Assembly: GCF_017654505.1 (NCBI RefSeq)
Contig: NC_054537.1
Location: 75,297,118 to 75,361,117 of the forward strand
Source: Polyodon spathula
Lineage: Eukaryota > Chordata > Actinopteri > Acipenseriformes > Polyodontidae
Direction of reading: 5' to 3'
DNA: 64,000 bases
Shown here piece after piece: positions 36,664-50,329 of this stretch. Numbering within the stretch: the stretch's first letter is position 1; every line of letters begins with the position of its first letter. Made by a program: the position numbers and the translations under genes. Below the pieces are notes generated by a model, which saw nothing but the letters and a program-made list of their open reading frames with translations, did no database searches and was not told where the DNA came from.

Positions 36664-39600
36664 TACTGCCACTGACATTGCCAGACAAATTCAGACTGTG
36701 TACTAGAACGGAAATTTCTTTCATGAAGCAGAAAAAGGTCAAATACATAAAATAATACTGTATTTACATATTTTTCAGGTTACAGTATACATGCCTCTTA
36801 CTTGCCATAAAGTAAAGAGACATATCCCCCCACGATTCCGCTGCCAATGAATTTAGCTGTCTTTGTTTTGCCTTGCATCTCTGTAATATATATCTGCAGA
36901 TTACAAGGAACAATATTTTTATCAAGGAAAGTTGAGTATAAGCAAGGGTTTACAAAACAAGATTAATACCACATGCTATGCCATGGTGAAGATTATTTAT
37001 TAAAAATATATGTACCATCAGCTTGTTATGCCCCAAAGATCTCTAATTATAAATTGAAATTAGGGGAAAACAAATGTTTTCTTTAATGCAGTTATTTGTA
37101 ATAATAATTTCACACTTCTCTTTCTTGAAGTATTTCATAATTGCGTTGCTGAATCCACAAATGAATAAATTAGTGCAACCAAAAATCGGTTTGAATGTTG
37201 CTATTTTTACATAATTTACATATTGCTTAAGGTACATAAAGTTAGGCTAGGGGATTTTAGATTGAACTTGATTATCTTTTACCTTAGATGGTTCAATTAT
37301 TACTATTTATTTCTTCTATAGATATTTCCAAACCACAACACTTCAACAGTGTTACATTTGTTATAATAAAACCATACATACTGTTAGATTTAGAGTTTAC
37401 AAAAATAAATGTAGATTCAACCGTCTAGTCTTCACTTGACTGATTGTGCTGATTACTCTTATAACGGAGCAAAAACGTTGCTCTTAGGCAGCATAGGCAC
37501 TATAAATACTGCCACTACAGATTTAATATGAATGTTATGTACAATTAGCTTCTGAGTAGCTGAAAATGTACCGTATCATGTTGCAGAAGAAAAACACTGA
37601 AAGATTTATAAGAAATTACAAAACCGTGGAATACAATTGCCGCAATTAAGGGTGGGCCTATTTACCATGTAATTGATCTGCTTATTAAACAACATATATG
37701 GTCAGCTAGTTAGCCTTATACAAAAAATACAGTGTTTAATCTGTTCCTTTTAGTTTCTGTACCTTTAAGTTAAAGGCTTCATTGCAGCAAGCCTACCTGC
37801 CCTTGTGTTGCCACCCTGGGGAATCTAAGCCAAAAAGGGTTATAGGGTCACAAGCAGATTACATTGTTATGGTCTAAGTTGAAGAAGCAGATCTTTTCTA
37901 CGGTGCATATAAAACCAGCAAGGCGTTTTTTATTTATTTTTTTTTTATTTTTTTTTTTTTTATTGTTCACAGATCGCAGGACATGTCATTGCTAAAAATA
38001 AAATACAATCAATTAATCAGAAGACCAATAATGCCAGAACCCCTTTCCCAGAACTTACCCTGGCACTGTTATTCCTTAATACTGTGTTCCACATACTGTA
38101 AAATGTTAGGTCACACTATAAATCAACTGGACTAGTGCGAAGACAAAACCAAATAACGCATCTAGTTTCTTTATGTATTTATTAAGATGAACTAACACAG
38201 CAGTGCAGTAGGCTTGTGCAAAATGTGTGTTTTCTGTAGGTCATTGAAGGTTTGCTAGTACTTTTTTCCAAATATTTCTAAACTGTTCAATATCCTCTTA
38301 TGTGTTTCCTGTAGGAGTCTCAATTGTTGTTTCCTCTTTCATCATTATAAGAAAAAAAGATGAATTTAAAAAAGAATCATATTTTTCCTGTTTTGGAGAA
38401 TGGTGGCTCTCATTGATCTGTCAGCTTGAAAGTAAAGACACATTTATTCATCCAGTGGTGAGTTTGACTTGCATGTGTCATTTCAGTCATTACTTGGTTT
38501 GGCTACACCCATTAGAGCTAATTAAATAATAGTAGGGAAATAGTTGGCGTCAGGCAGCATAGGCCCCATAAAGGGTGAGCGATTTTTTTTTATATGAAAA
38601 GCACTATAAATAAGGTTATTTTAAATGTTTCCAATAAAATAAGGGCATAAAGATATAACACCCATTAAAGCACAGTTAAACAAACACAAGTAATTCCACT
38701 AGGTTTATCTTCCATAAAAGAAAAAAAAAAACATTTTTAAAGCATTGTATGCAATGGAAAAAAGGAGAAAAATAATTTTAAAAAAAGCTTTGAAATAAGA
38801 CACCACTATGCTCTGAAGGGCTCCGGACTTATTGTTCTAAAGGCCTAAATAAAAGAAGGGCTGCAAGATTTCTATGTCTTGGATTATTGTATGCAAACTA
38901 TGGCATTAGTTACTGCTTCTGCCCTTTTGACAAGTGCACAGTGATTGAGATAAATGAAAAGGCTGCAGCATTCTCCCAATTTCCCATGTACAACTTGCAT
39001 ACTGAACACAGGTTCATGCTTGGAGGCAAACAGTGCACATGGCGTTTACATTTACTCATAACCCTAATGTTATATTCATTGTGTTTAACTTAAACCCTTT
39101 CGGAATTGAATGTCATCCAGGGTCCTCCCCTGCTAATTATATACTTTTTAGTTTGAAGAAGTGGACCCTTTTATTGCTCATAATTCCAGCTATCACATGC
39201 CTTCTTCAGATCAATAGCACATAGTTAAGTGGATGAAAAGGCTAAATGTGAGCCGTTTGCAATGCCAGGGGTTATTCAGTATTTAAGTACCGAACAGGCA
39301 TCATTTTTAGAATACTAAATTCGAGACCCAGGTGGTCAGAAATTCATAACCTCTTTTTTTTTCTGAATTGAAGATGTTTTTTTTTTTTTTAAGACTGGTT
39401 GAATACCAGAATAGTTTACATTAAAAACTGCTTGGAACCTGCAATTTTACACATTCCAGAGCTGCTGGCCATAGATCTTTGATGGCAAAACCACACAGGT
39501 TTAAGTGCAATAAAAATCAATAAATATTAACCTCTTCTGACATTTCCAGCACAGATACTTTATCAATTGCTGTCAGGTTATAAAACAGCCAGTGATATAT

Positions 39601-42581
39601 TGTATTTTTTTAAGATGGAAATCAATAACAAACTTGGAAATCGATGTAATTAACAAGGGTTCACTTGTGCAACTTTGGTAAGACAACAAAATACAATTTG
39701 ATTTTGTATTAAATCGTATAGTGGATCAAGGGTTTTCATATACTATAGGTGAAGTAAATCTTGTTGACAGTACTTTCTTTTCTTTCTTTCTTGTCCAGCT
39801 GAAAATTCTTTTACATGGCTTCATAATATGGATGTTTTTAAACCAAAAATGATTTCATTATCTGTTATAACCTTTGGAAGTACTGTGCTATTAACACTTA
39901 TTTAAGACGAATACGTCTTTCATCGTATCAACTTAAGCTTATAGGGATCTAAACCTTAGTGGCTCTAAATACAGCTGTTGTTTAAGGTCCATATTAGTCC
40001 CGGTATTCAGAGTTGATTTATTGACCTTCTGATTAACAATACTTAATATAATAAAAAATGGTTGAAAGAGGTCTGCAATGTTTAGGGAAGTAGTATTAGG
40101 AGTGGTTTACAGAAGTAACTTGGTAGTAATAAATTATTCCTGGCAGTAATTCCTGGAAATTAATTGCTGCCAAACTTTTCTACATTTGCCAAGTCATATT
40201 TCTGGCTAAAAAATAAAAAAATGTTATGTAAATTAAACTTGCTTGACGATATAGAAAATAAAACTGGTACCAAGAGACAGAGGATACACATCACATTAAA
40301 AAGGTATATGATACAAGTGAAGAATATTAGCAATCTGAGAATATTAAAAATAAAGAAAGAAAGAAATAATATATATTTATATGCCAGTATATATTCTGTG
40401 GGTGTACAGTCCCATAGACAGATGTTAACCTTTTACCCCGTGGAAAGGCCCATCAAAGGGCTCCATAATGGAATGATGATGAAAATGCCATGACAAAAAG
40501 ATAAATTACCAGCAATCTTACTGAATAATTTACACTAGGTAGTTCAGTAGCAATTGTGGTTTTAGTACTACCAAATATAAAGTAAACTGGTCCTTAAAGT
40601 CTACCAATGTTTATATGATTAAAACAGACCCCGTAACATTACTATAGTACAATTATACAACAGCATTGTCATGTACCCATATTTCAATAGGTTATATTAG
40701 TAGCACCAATAGTAATACTTTCCTTAAATTACATAATCTATCAACCAACAAATTATGCTGAGGCTTTGTATGTTTATTTCTTTGTACTATTTTAATTTAG
40801 CTTCTTTAAGAAATAAACTGTGACTTTTTAAAATTAATATTAAAAATAATAAAAAAAAACAATCCTATTAAAATTTAAAAGATTGCTACAGGATACTTTT
40901 TCAAAGTCCAAGGTGTACTTGGAACGCTTGGTCTTTTTTTAGACTGTATTAACAAAAAAAAAGCAAGTATGAATAATGAAAACCTCAATACTGTCAATTA
41001 AGATGTAAGATACCAAGTCACCCAGACCTCTGTGGAGAATTTGTTTCAATTTTATTTATGTTTGTTTAGCTAGGCAGTTTGAAAGATTATGAAAAATTGC
41101 CATTTACAAAGCTATGGAGGTGACAATCATTGTAAACATGCCCTAGGCCCCTGGATATTTTTCATTAATAATGGTGAGTTCCCTTAAACCCGCTGGTCTG
41201 TATTCAACAAAGAAAAGTGATAGCAGCTGTAGTTGAGGACCCAGACAATCCCTGGTTCTTTTCTGGGGTGGGGGTGTCATATTCCACAACCCACTAATAA
41301 CAAAGTATACCATTAGAACATAGTTGTCATCTAATAATTACAATAATGTAATATCAGCAATTGTGATTTTGTATTTCAATCTTTTTTTTTTAAACACACT
41401 ACACAGCTTTCTCTGTTTCTTTGAATTGAAAGAACAAGTCGGTTATTCAAGGTGAATATTTTATTCCAAACACATACTAAAGTTTAAATTCCTCATGAAA
41501 GATGTGGATTCCGACCTGTCAATCAATCTGACAGTCTATTGAAAGTCTGCCGTTTAAGCTGTGACAAGAGTGAGCCTGTTTGAACTGCAGCTATCAAAGG
41601 AAAATAACAAGACTAGCCATCAAAAATGATTTGCTTGTAGCTAAAAGTCCAAGTGTTATTCTGACAGAGTACAACTATAGTCAGGTTAATTCGATATCTA
41701 CCTTGCACATTTTTTCTCCCCTTTTTGTCTTGTTCTGCTTCCTTTGATTTGATTTTTGAACATTTTTCCTTCCGTAAAAAAAAAATAATAATTTCAATAT
41801 AAATGCAACTTTCCAAGAAGTAGCGGAGAAGCTAAACTTGGGCTAGCAAACAGGACCCATGCTGTGTTTAATGATTACAGATAATGGCTGTATTCAACAT
41901 GCTGTCCTGCGCATCCTGCATTTGTGTTGTTGTACAATCTCCTGTTTAAGTCACTGTCAAAAACAATTCAATTAGCCTTTTTAAATGCACATAAAAGGAA
42001 AGCAAAACAAAAAATAACATGGTTATTTTATATCAAGAAAGAATGTGGTTTTAGTAAAAAAAAGAAAAACAAATCAGCAGTATTTAAGAAATAGCTTGTG
42101 AGTGAACAAGCTTTCTGTGGGGGTCATTCGATCGCTTGTGGATCAGCAGGGGTTACTCAGGCTCTTACGTCAGTAAGTTCAAAGTTCAAATGTTTGTCTA
42201 TCATATTGTGGGAATGTTGTCATGAGTTCCTCAGAGTTTGAGTTTGAAATCCTACTTACAAAGTGTCTGTGTGAACATGAAAGTGGCATTAGAAAAATAA
42301 ATAAAAAGGAATGTGAACTAGGAACGTAAAGTTATTGATTGTTTTGCCAAATCAAAAAAAGATGAAGACCGCAATATTATTGCCAGCGATTGGTTTTCGA
42401 GAAGTGCTCAGGCAAGCCTGTAAGCGTGTTTGAACAAGCCCGAGTTTAAAATCTAACATCCGTTTAATTGATAGAGATTTAGCAACAATTCAATTGCTGT
42501 TGTTCCTGAACCTGTCCAAAAGATATGTGAAATAAAAATTAGAATGGGGGTGTTTATGTGGAAATTAATTTGTAATTATGA

Positions 42582-42619
<38 letters not shown>

Positions 42620-43158
42620 TTATGTTAATGTATAACTGTATTACTTTTAGCAAACAATATGAAATGCGAAACTGAAATCGCAAGCCCTTTTCTAAGTGTT
42701 ACATTTTAAAAGTATGTTACACTATAATTAACTAATTGTTTAAATGATTGTTGCTTAATTAAATGTTATTTGCTTTTTTGTTGAAATGTTCTGACTGTGG
42801 TTTAGTTGGATTCGTAGCGCAAACTGTGGATTCGTCAATCAGCAATATATCTGCCCCGCACTCCCGTACTCTTCAAAGCCACACAGGCACTTTTAAATGA
42901 TTAGCAGAATTAATCAATCAAAAGATCAAAGGGGGACATCACAGAAATGTCTTAAATTTGGCCAAATCCTCAGGAGGGCTACATTACACAGCTGGATTTT
43001 GTCCCCATGGTTGCTCCTAAGCAGAAAAATGGTTTTGGCCGAAACCCTCATGTGCTTCTACTTCATCCATACCTTTTTTTGTAATGTAATGTTGAGACTT
43101 CAAACCCTTTGGATATGTGAAACCAATAAGATAAAACAACAATTCAATGATATGTTAC
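36664..43158. other. intronic stretch, no gene seen
   Basis: AT-rich sequence with T-rich runs at 37927-37963 and 42586-42616. A somewhat more even-composition piece lies at 39090-39250. No exon recognised. Confidence 0.5.
42586..42616. repeat. poly(T) tract, about 31 bases
   Basis: An uninterrupted T run. It lies 0.5 kb past the 3' side of the znf407 exon on the transcribed strand, where it reads as poly(A) in the transcript. Confidence 0.96.
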
Positions 43159-43337
43159 CTGCATGCAGATAGGCTAGATCTGGATTCTCAAGGTCTGGAT
43201 GGTTTTCTTTCAGATGATTGCGGAAGTCTGTTGGGGAATTGGATCCATAGTCACACCTGGGGCAGTTGTACATTTTCACTCCCTCGTGTTTGCCTGTGTG
43301 GAGAATATGCTTGCGGATGTTTTCTGCACAGTTGGAC
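43159..43337 (-). CDS. znf407: znf407 internal exon, half finger plus C-terminal C2H2 finger
   Basis: This 179-nt exon was found by reading the minus strand for the continuation of CPWCDYR. The acceptor ends ...ttccaag and the donor is GTAACA. Phase 2 in completes an arginine codon and continues SNCAENIRKHILHTGKH, finishing the split finger. A last finger follows: CPRCDYGSNSP then FRNHLKENH (C-x2-C-x12-H-x4-H). The exon ends ENPDLAYLHA plus the first base of the next codon (phase 1). This is the characteristic end of the ZNF407 finger block as I remember it. The overlapping plus-strand open frames are shadows. The following C-terminal exon is not seen downstream in 1-43158. Confidence 0.88.
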
Positions 43338-46289
43338 CTTGGAATCAGAAAAAGAGCCTTGCATGTATTAAAAACATTTACCTGATCATGTTTATTTTAT
43401 AGGCAAGCTTAAAACTGCTTAATAAATTTCATCTGAATAAAGCTTAACATGAAAATACACATTAAAGGAAAGTTACAGGTCTGTCAAGTTTACCCTTTTG
43501 GACTGTTCAATAGGTATGATGCTGACCGCTGTAAAATGGCCATAAAATATATTTCAGTTGAGATTACTGTAAGGTACAAGAAATGAATATGCAATATGAA
43601 TATTTATTACATTCAATGACCTATTGCACTACCCCTGCTATCTTTGTTTAGTTACATTTTCATAATATTTCCTTCTCTTTCAAAACTATGTAAAGGTACA
43701 GTACAGCTCTCCATCATATTGTTTTGCACCTATTATATCCCGCCATGTTATCCTTGTTGGGCAGTTAAACCTTTCGTCTGAAAGGGTAAGGGAATATTGG
43801 GTTCTCTAATACTATACCTGTAGATTAAAGGAGAGGGCTGCTGTATAGTGTTGTACCTTCAGAGAAAGTCAAGGGCCAGTAAAAAGTAGAGCATTTAAGC
43901 TAAATCACTAGTTGTTACTGAATTATTTAATATTCACATGCTGTGTACAGACAGTCTTTAATTAAACTGTGTTATCAAGAAAATCTTTCAGGTGCCACAT
44001 ATGATTTTAGATGATTTCTGGCTGGCCAACACATCAGGACAATATGTACCGATACAAAGTTACAAATGCAAAAAAAAAAAAAAAAAAAACGAAAGATGCT
44101 GAGAAATAATTAAAATACTGGTACAGTATTTAAATATTTTCAGAAATTAATGTACATTACATAATACGCATTCCATTATCCATAAGAAGAAACAAAAGAT
44201 GTACCTTATATCTGTATTCCCTTTAACTGTTGAGCAGGTATTGTATCTAGCACCATACTTTGTAATTAACTGTTAATTGCTTACTGTAGAATGAAGAATC
44301 TGGCCCAACATCCCATGAGTTTCAACAATGTTGTATGGTATATAATGTACATATTACATTACATATATTATATTAGTTGACTAGGATTGTTGTTATTCCC
44401 AAACCTTTTTGCCTACATTGTTATTCGAGTTATGACTAGGTTTTAACAAATGAATGGTGTTGCAAAACATAACATTTACACAGATTAACGGTTTCAAAAG
44501 TACAAATAAACAGTAGCTTATTTTTATGTTTTTTAAGTGGGATGTAGCACCAGACAGCAAAATAAACATGTTTTTATTCCAGGCTGAAAATGTGAAAAGA
44601 AAAATTGTTTTTCATGATTGCACAGTACAGTAAGAATGAACATGGTTAGTTAGCATGAGGAAGGCTGAAATATTGAAGGTCAATATATTTTATGTTTCAG
44701 TTATTTGTATATGGAATAAAAAGCTAGCCTTCTATTTTTATCTGATAGTGGCTTGAGTGACAGACGAAGTTAATCATTCTGATGATACCACCTTAATTTC
44801 ACACATACACATGTAAAAAGTCCAGTAGATAATAAGCATGTAGAGCACTGATCCTGCATGAGGTGTACAAACAGAGCAATCCTATACTGTGGACTAGTCC
44901 TGATCTCAAGTGCACTAAGCTGTTGTGTCCTGCATCTTGATGAGCATTTTAAATAGACTACAGGTGTTATGACATTTTTGTATGCTTGTCAGAATTTGGT
45001 TATTTACTGAACTGCATACTTTTTTAGGGTTTAAAACACATTCAAATCTAGTACACAATTAATCTGACAAAACTGTAATGTTACACAATAGCAGAATTTG
45101 GTACATGCAGGAAATGATAGCAGAAAACAATATGTCAGTTAAGGTTTAGGTTTCAAAATGCCTATTAGGGTTTGGTGCATGCACCTGTACTAGAAAATAA
45201 CAGTACCACATTCCGATATAGTATAAGTCAGCAGTAATATGAAATCCATGTAACTCCAAAATATGTATCTTTCTAATATGTACTGTCATTCAAACCACAT
45301 CTATGAGTCGTCACGAGTCTTTTAAATATGAAAATGTCGCTATTGCTTGTAAAGAAACATTGTTTGTGGGCATGTGTTCTGTTCTGTGTATGAGGCTGAA
45401 TTCAAGATAAGCCTGATAATGTATGTTTTATATGTGTTGCTCATATGGACTTTACTAAAATCCTCTAAAACTTTGAAATCAGTTATAACTTATAAAAAAC
45501 CAACAACACAGTAATATGTTACAGTCACAGCGATAAGAAAGGAAGACCACCATATTTCATGTCATACTGTAGGTCCACTTGATAAAAAAAGGCCTGTATA
45601 ATCCCTTTTCAAAAATAAGGCCCTGTTCATTTTTCAGAAACTTGCTCAGTGTTCATCTTTGTCCCCCACAACTCTTGCAAATGTCTTATTTTAAAGGAAT
45701 ATACAGTGCTCCCGAAAGACATTTTCCCATTTCTATTCTCTTCAACTCCTGTGAGCCCTTGTTCTGTGTGATAAGGCAATCTCCTTGGGGATCTGAGCTG
45801 TGTAGTTTTGCACCACGAGTGACAAGGACTCGCCTTGAATAACTGCTGTGCGCAGGTTGTAATTATGTCAGCTGGAGTGTTGAACAAGGGGACTGATTAA
45901 TGTGAGCCCCAGTCCAGGCACAGTCCCTATCAAAACCTTCGCGCAGACCAGCAGCGGGGATGGGTTACGGCAGAAAGACAAAAAAGAAAATGCTGCATCG
46001 TCCATGATAGATGAATTGCTCCAGCAGTCTTCAGGCAGATGTTCTCGGACAGTATAATACACAATTACTCTCCCTTATCACCTTCCGAGGGACAATAAAG
46101 ATTCCTCCTACTATAGTTCATGTGAATGAAGGCAAAATTACTTTTACTTTTACAACAACACCTCACTTATCAAGATGCTTTGTATCTTCTTTCTGAAAAG
46201 CACAATTACTATTTTGGCAGCTGTGTTATAATATTGGCGAGTATATAAAATAAATTAAAAAATAGGAGCATGCGCACACCACATACTGT
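43338..46289. other. intronic stretch, no gene seen
   Basis: AT-rich with an A20 run at 44070-44089. The less AT-rich piece 45600-46090 has overlapping short ORFs on both strands but no recognisable domain. It could be a conserved non-coding element or an unknown repeat. Confidence 0.5.
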
Positions 46290-46942
46290 TAATCATATAA
46301 CCCTTTAATTGTCAGTACCAGTGGTCTCGTACTTCTTGGATGACTTGGCCATGCACATAACATCCTTTCTGCTGATGACATAACTGTAGAGCTCCTTGCA
46401 CCTCATGTTGAAGTTCATTTTTACTTGCATTTCACACCTCACCAGCTCAATAATGCTTTGATTCCTCACGCAAGCTTCAATTCACAGACCAATAGGAATG
46501 TTGGTGCACCTGGGTAAGCTCTGTAGAAACAACTTGCGTATCCAACATTTTACCGGGCTTGCTGCTGAAGAAGTTTGAGACAAGGGTATTCTGTTTTGCA
46601 GTGTGGCAGTTTTGCACATGTTGTTTCCGAATTATTTTTTACACAATTTACAAAATGCCTTTGCAACACAGTCATATCATTGAATTCAGGTGTAATACTT
46701 TCCCCAACTCACTCAAACAACATTCCCTAAACTAGTAGAGTATGTGGTTGTACTGTGAGACAGTGCAGCAGCCACATATAGGAATTTCAAAATTTTAAAT
46801 GTTCCACTTTACGCCCGGGTTTTCAATGTTTACTCAAAATTGGGACAGGTTACATCCTGACAGTATCTCGATTGGGATGCGGGACAAAGCTCCTAATATC
46901 TGGACAATCCTCATTTTATCGGGATGCCTGGTCATCCTACAT
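46290..46942 (-). mobile_element. hAT deletion derivative with BED-finger and C-terminal remnants
   Basis: The 5' end on the minus strand (46942 leftward) reads GTAGGATGACCAGGCATCCC, a typical hAT terminal sequence with CCCGATAAAAT and GGGACAAAG words behind it. Decayed pieces follow: AFCKLCKK near 46650 (start of a BED-like zinc finger) and MNFNMRCKELYSYV..AKSSKKYE near 46320-46430, which resembles the last residues of hAT transposases. The central catalytic part is missing. The 3' terminus is not clear. Confidence 0.6.
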
Positions 46943-47069
46943 GTATTCCACAATATTTATAAATGAATCCCTCTTATAAGTCAGTTTCAATCATGAAAGG
47001 CAACATACTCTGATAATGTACACTTGGTTGGAGGTTACTTCCCTATCCTGAGACTGAAACAAATTCAAT

Positions 47070-47165
47070 ATGATATATATATATGACTTACTATTATAGA
47101 TATCTAGATATTATTTATTAGGGATATATATTATATATATATATAACATATTATATATATAGTAA
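47070..47165. repeat. AT-rich palindromic tract
   Basis: Interleaved ATATAT runs with GATATC/CTAGATAT words form several overlapping inverted repeats. It is an imperfect, decayed microsatellite. Confidence 0.8.
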
Positions 47166-49775
47166 AACATGTTTTAGTTTGCTTGTTTTTTCTGAGGACT
47201 AGAATTTGAGAACAATTTTAACACCCTGCAGGCTACTCAAATCAACTGTATTCTGGCTGCCCCATGGTGGTCCTACATTCTAGTGTTATTACATGCTTTT
47301 GAACTGTTCAATATTCTCTGTAAGAACAGCATTAAAAAGCTTACAAAATATACATTTTCTCAAAGTAATAAAAACAAACTTTATTAACGACTGATAACTA
47401 CCGACTGCACAACCTTAAATATAGTGTCAATTTGCTACAGAAGACTCTGTATATTTTATGACTACAGTGTTTATATTCAAACCGGTCAGATTAGCTACTT
47501 ACTTCGAAACTTTCCATTCCTGTACAAACAAGAGTCACCCTAAGAAATCATTCTCATATTTCAAAAGGTGCAAAAACTGAATATGAATTCACTTTTCGCC
47601 CCACTTAAAGTGTAGTCTAATGGTGGCAGGGTTGGGACTTTTCTTTTTTTTTTTTTTAATCCACAGTCACACTTCTGCTTTGCAAATCTGTTATGTTTAC
47701 TCCATAACTTAGTATTTTGCTGAGACCTCCAGAAACGTATTTGTATGATACTCTGTGCCGTTAATTCTAACAGCCTCCTGTGGGACTGGCCACTGTTATC
47801 CCATATAAACAGGTTGTCCCAGAAGGAAGGTTTAGATCTTGCATGATAATGGGATTGAGACCTAGGAACAGTAACTCAAATGATCCCTCAGAGATTAGTA
47901 AGCTGTTTTTAACAACTTGGATCTGGATAGCACTTTTATTTTGTATTTATTTTTTCAAATAATGAACACACATCAGTTTGTGGAATTTTGATGCTGTACC
48001 CGCACTTAACAAAACAAAAAAAGCATCCTTGTTCTAAATGTTATTTATATTATAATACTGCTTTGTTTATACACATATAATACAGAATATATTAACAATA
48101 CTCTATAAAGATAATAGCAACCTTAAGCAGAATGCTCCTGTTTTGGTACAAATAAATACACTAATGACAACCTAAAGCATTCATCACATATGACTTGTGT
48201 CCTGACTAATATTGTAGACAATTTATAAAAATGTTAATATTGTAATAATCATTAAAACATTTCAAATTGTGTTACTGTGATTTAAAAGGTATGGTTTTAA
48301 AAATCTTTAAATATTTAGGCCTTTCCAGCAGTGCACAGAGCAAGGGCGCCTCACACAATTCACTTATTAAATCCAGCTGCAGTGGAGCCAACAGCATCAC
48401 TGTAGTCTGCGTCATCAGAAATGTTGGCTCGCAAAGCTTCTATAAACTTGTACATTACATCCTGTCCTTCAGATATATTTTTTAAAATGTTCATTGTCAT
48501 TGCTGCCACCTGCTTGTGTGTTTACAGTAACATAAACACGGATGCTGCTTAACATGAAAGTGCCTTTGATTGGGTGCACTAAAAAGCACTGAAACGTGTC
48601 AATTGAACCAGTGATCCATGTTCCAGCTATTACTTGAAAAGTAGGGAGGAAATAAATTATTTTAAAATTTTAAGTGCATTGCTTTTTTTTTTAGGTTTGT
48701 TTTAGTTGTAGTCAACATGGACTTCAAAAATAGCTTTCTTAAATACTGTATGTAAAAACATTGGGAAATGACAATTTAAACAATATATATAAAATGATAA
48801 ACTAAAATATATGTTTCCCTATTGTCAAATGTTAATCCTTAAAAACTTCACAGAAAACCTGTCTTCCTTACTGCGGTACTGCTAAACTAGATATTGCTTG
48901 CAATTATTGGAAAACTGTAATTTACATTATAATTATAACTGACACACAGTAATAAACTAAAATCTGTAAGCTAAATTTGTGAGTGATTTATATCCAATGG
49001 AAAACAAATAAATGAATATTACAGAGCCCAAGGGGATGCACATTGTCATGCAAATCCTTTAGATATGTAAATGACATAATTGTCATATTTAAACAACATA
49101 AAGTGTATTTAAGAGTCAGCAGGTGTCAGAATTCCAAAAGCCCCAGCCTTCTAAGATATTAATTAGTCTATCAGAGTTAACATTTTGCCAGCTTGACTGG
49201 CCTGGTAATGGTGGAAATCCATTGTTTGGAGCACTGTAGGGTGTCTAAAATGCATTATGTGCCGGGACAAACATGGAACTTTCACATTTGTATTTTCGTT
49301 CAAGATTTAGATTTTCTTTCGAATATTCGTTTATTTTCAAAACGTTATCAAAGCCATTATGTGTAATGCTGTATTAAAGTTGAACAATGCCTCAGAAGTA
49401 AGAAAGGCCTTACTTTACCCTTGTGAATTAATTACAAAACAAAGAAAGCAATACATGGTTAAATACTGTCTGTATTTCAAGTGTAAACAAAGTACACAAA
49501 ATACGCATTTAAAAAAAAAAAAAAAAAAAAAAAGAACCTCCGGTAACAATTCAGAAGTGTTATTTGTCCCGGTATCTGTGCAAAAGTACTCATTATTGTT
49601 AATACATGATTTGAACTTATTAAAAAGTTTAATTTATTTGCAAATTTCCCCGCGAAAAATGGATACTTTTTCCTAACATGAATGAATTTACTTCATGATA
49701 TATTATTTATATTATTCTGCGTGGGTTGTGTGGGTTGTGGTGTGGTTGGTCTGGTTGTGATGTAACTATACAGTA

Positions 49776-49776
<1 letters not shown>
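47166..49776. other. intronic stretch, no gene seen
   Basis: Includes an A23 run at 49511-49533 and T-rich runs. No exon recognised. Confidence 0.5.

Positions 49777-49802
<26 letters not shown>
49777..49802. repeat. (AC)n microsatellite
   Basis: Thirteen AC units. Confidence 0.95.
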
Positions 49803-49806
<4 letters not shown>

Positions 49807-49924
49807 CTGTGCAAAAGTTGTTGCTTGTTGCATTTTTCTACTCTGATGCATTATGAGCACCAACAATTTACTCAAAGCTAGTGTCCACTAGTGTTCTCTA
49901 CTGTTATAACAACCTTGACTTGCA

Positions 49925-50285
49925 TACAGAAGGAAAAACATTGAGTGAAATAGCTTGCATTACTCAGGACTGGTATCCAAAGCATAATCAACTAGTACAG
50001 AGTAACATCATCTGTGATTGACAAACCCATGACTGGAAGACCCAAAAAGCTGTCTAACAAGGATGAACAGTACTTGAAGTTAATATCTTTAAGAAATAGA
50101 AAGAAGACAAGTGCTGAACTGACAACAGAACTGGCAGAAGGCACAGGTGTCGTTGTCCATCCATCAATATTCCAAAGCACCTTTGACCATTGTTCCATTG
50201 TCCAATTTCTGTGTTCTTGTGCATATTTTAGCCTTTTAGTCTTGTTCCCCTTTCTACTTCGTACTGTTGATTTGATGGATGACAC
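49925..50285. pseudogene. Tc1-like transposase remnant with inverted middle segment
   Basis: The plus strand 49930-50165 encodes the paired-type DNA-binding region: EGKTLSEIA, then DKPMTGRPKKLSNKDEQYLK with the GRPKK hook, RNRKKTSAELTTEL and VVVHPS. In intact Tc1 this continues into the catalytic domain. Here the sequence flips: the minus strand from 50285 to about 50165 encodes KTKRLKYAQEHRNWTMEQWS then KVLW, the normal next block just before the first catalytic aspartate. It stops before that residue. The rest of the transposase is absent. Confidence 0.88.
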
Positions 50286-50307
50286 CTGTGCCTTCTACCA
50301 GCATATA

Positions 50308-50323
50308 CACACACACACACACA
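50308..50323. repeat. short (AC)n tract
   Basis: Eight AC units between the Tc1 remnant and the Penelope-like 3' end. Confidence 0.9.
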
Positions 50324-50329
50324 AGCTCA

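Noticed and set aside
43147..43402. Two plus-strand ORFs at 43.2 kb
   Set aside because: Antisense to the znf407 exon at 43159-43337, which has splice sites and zinc-finger residues.
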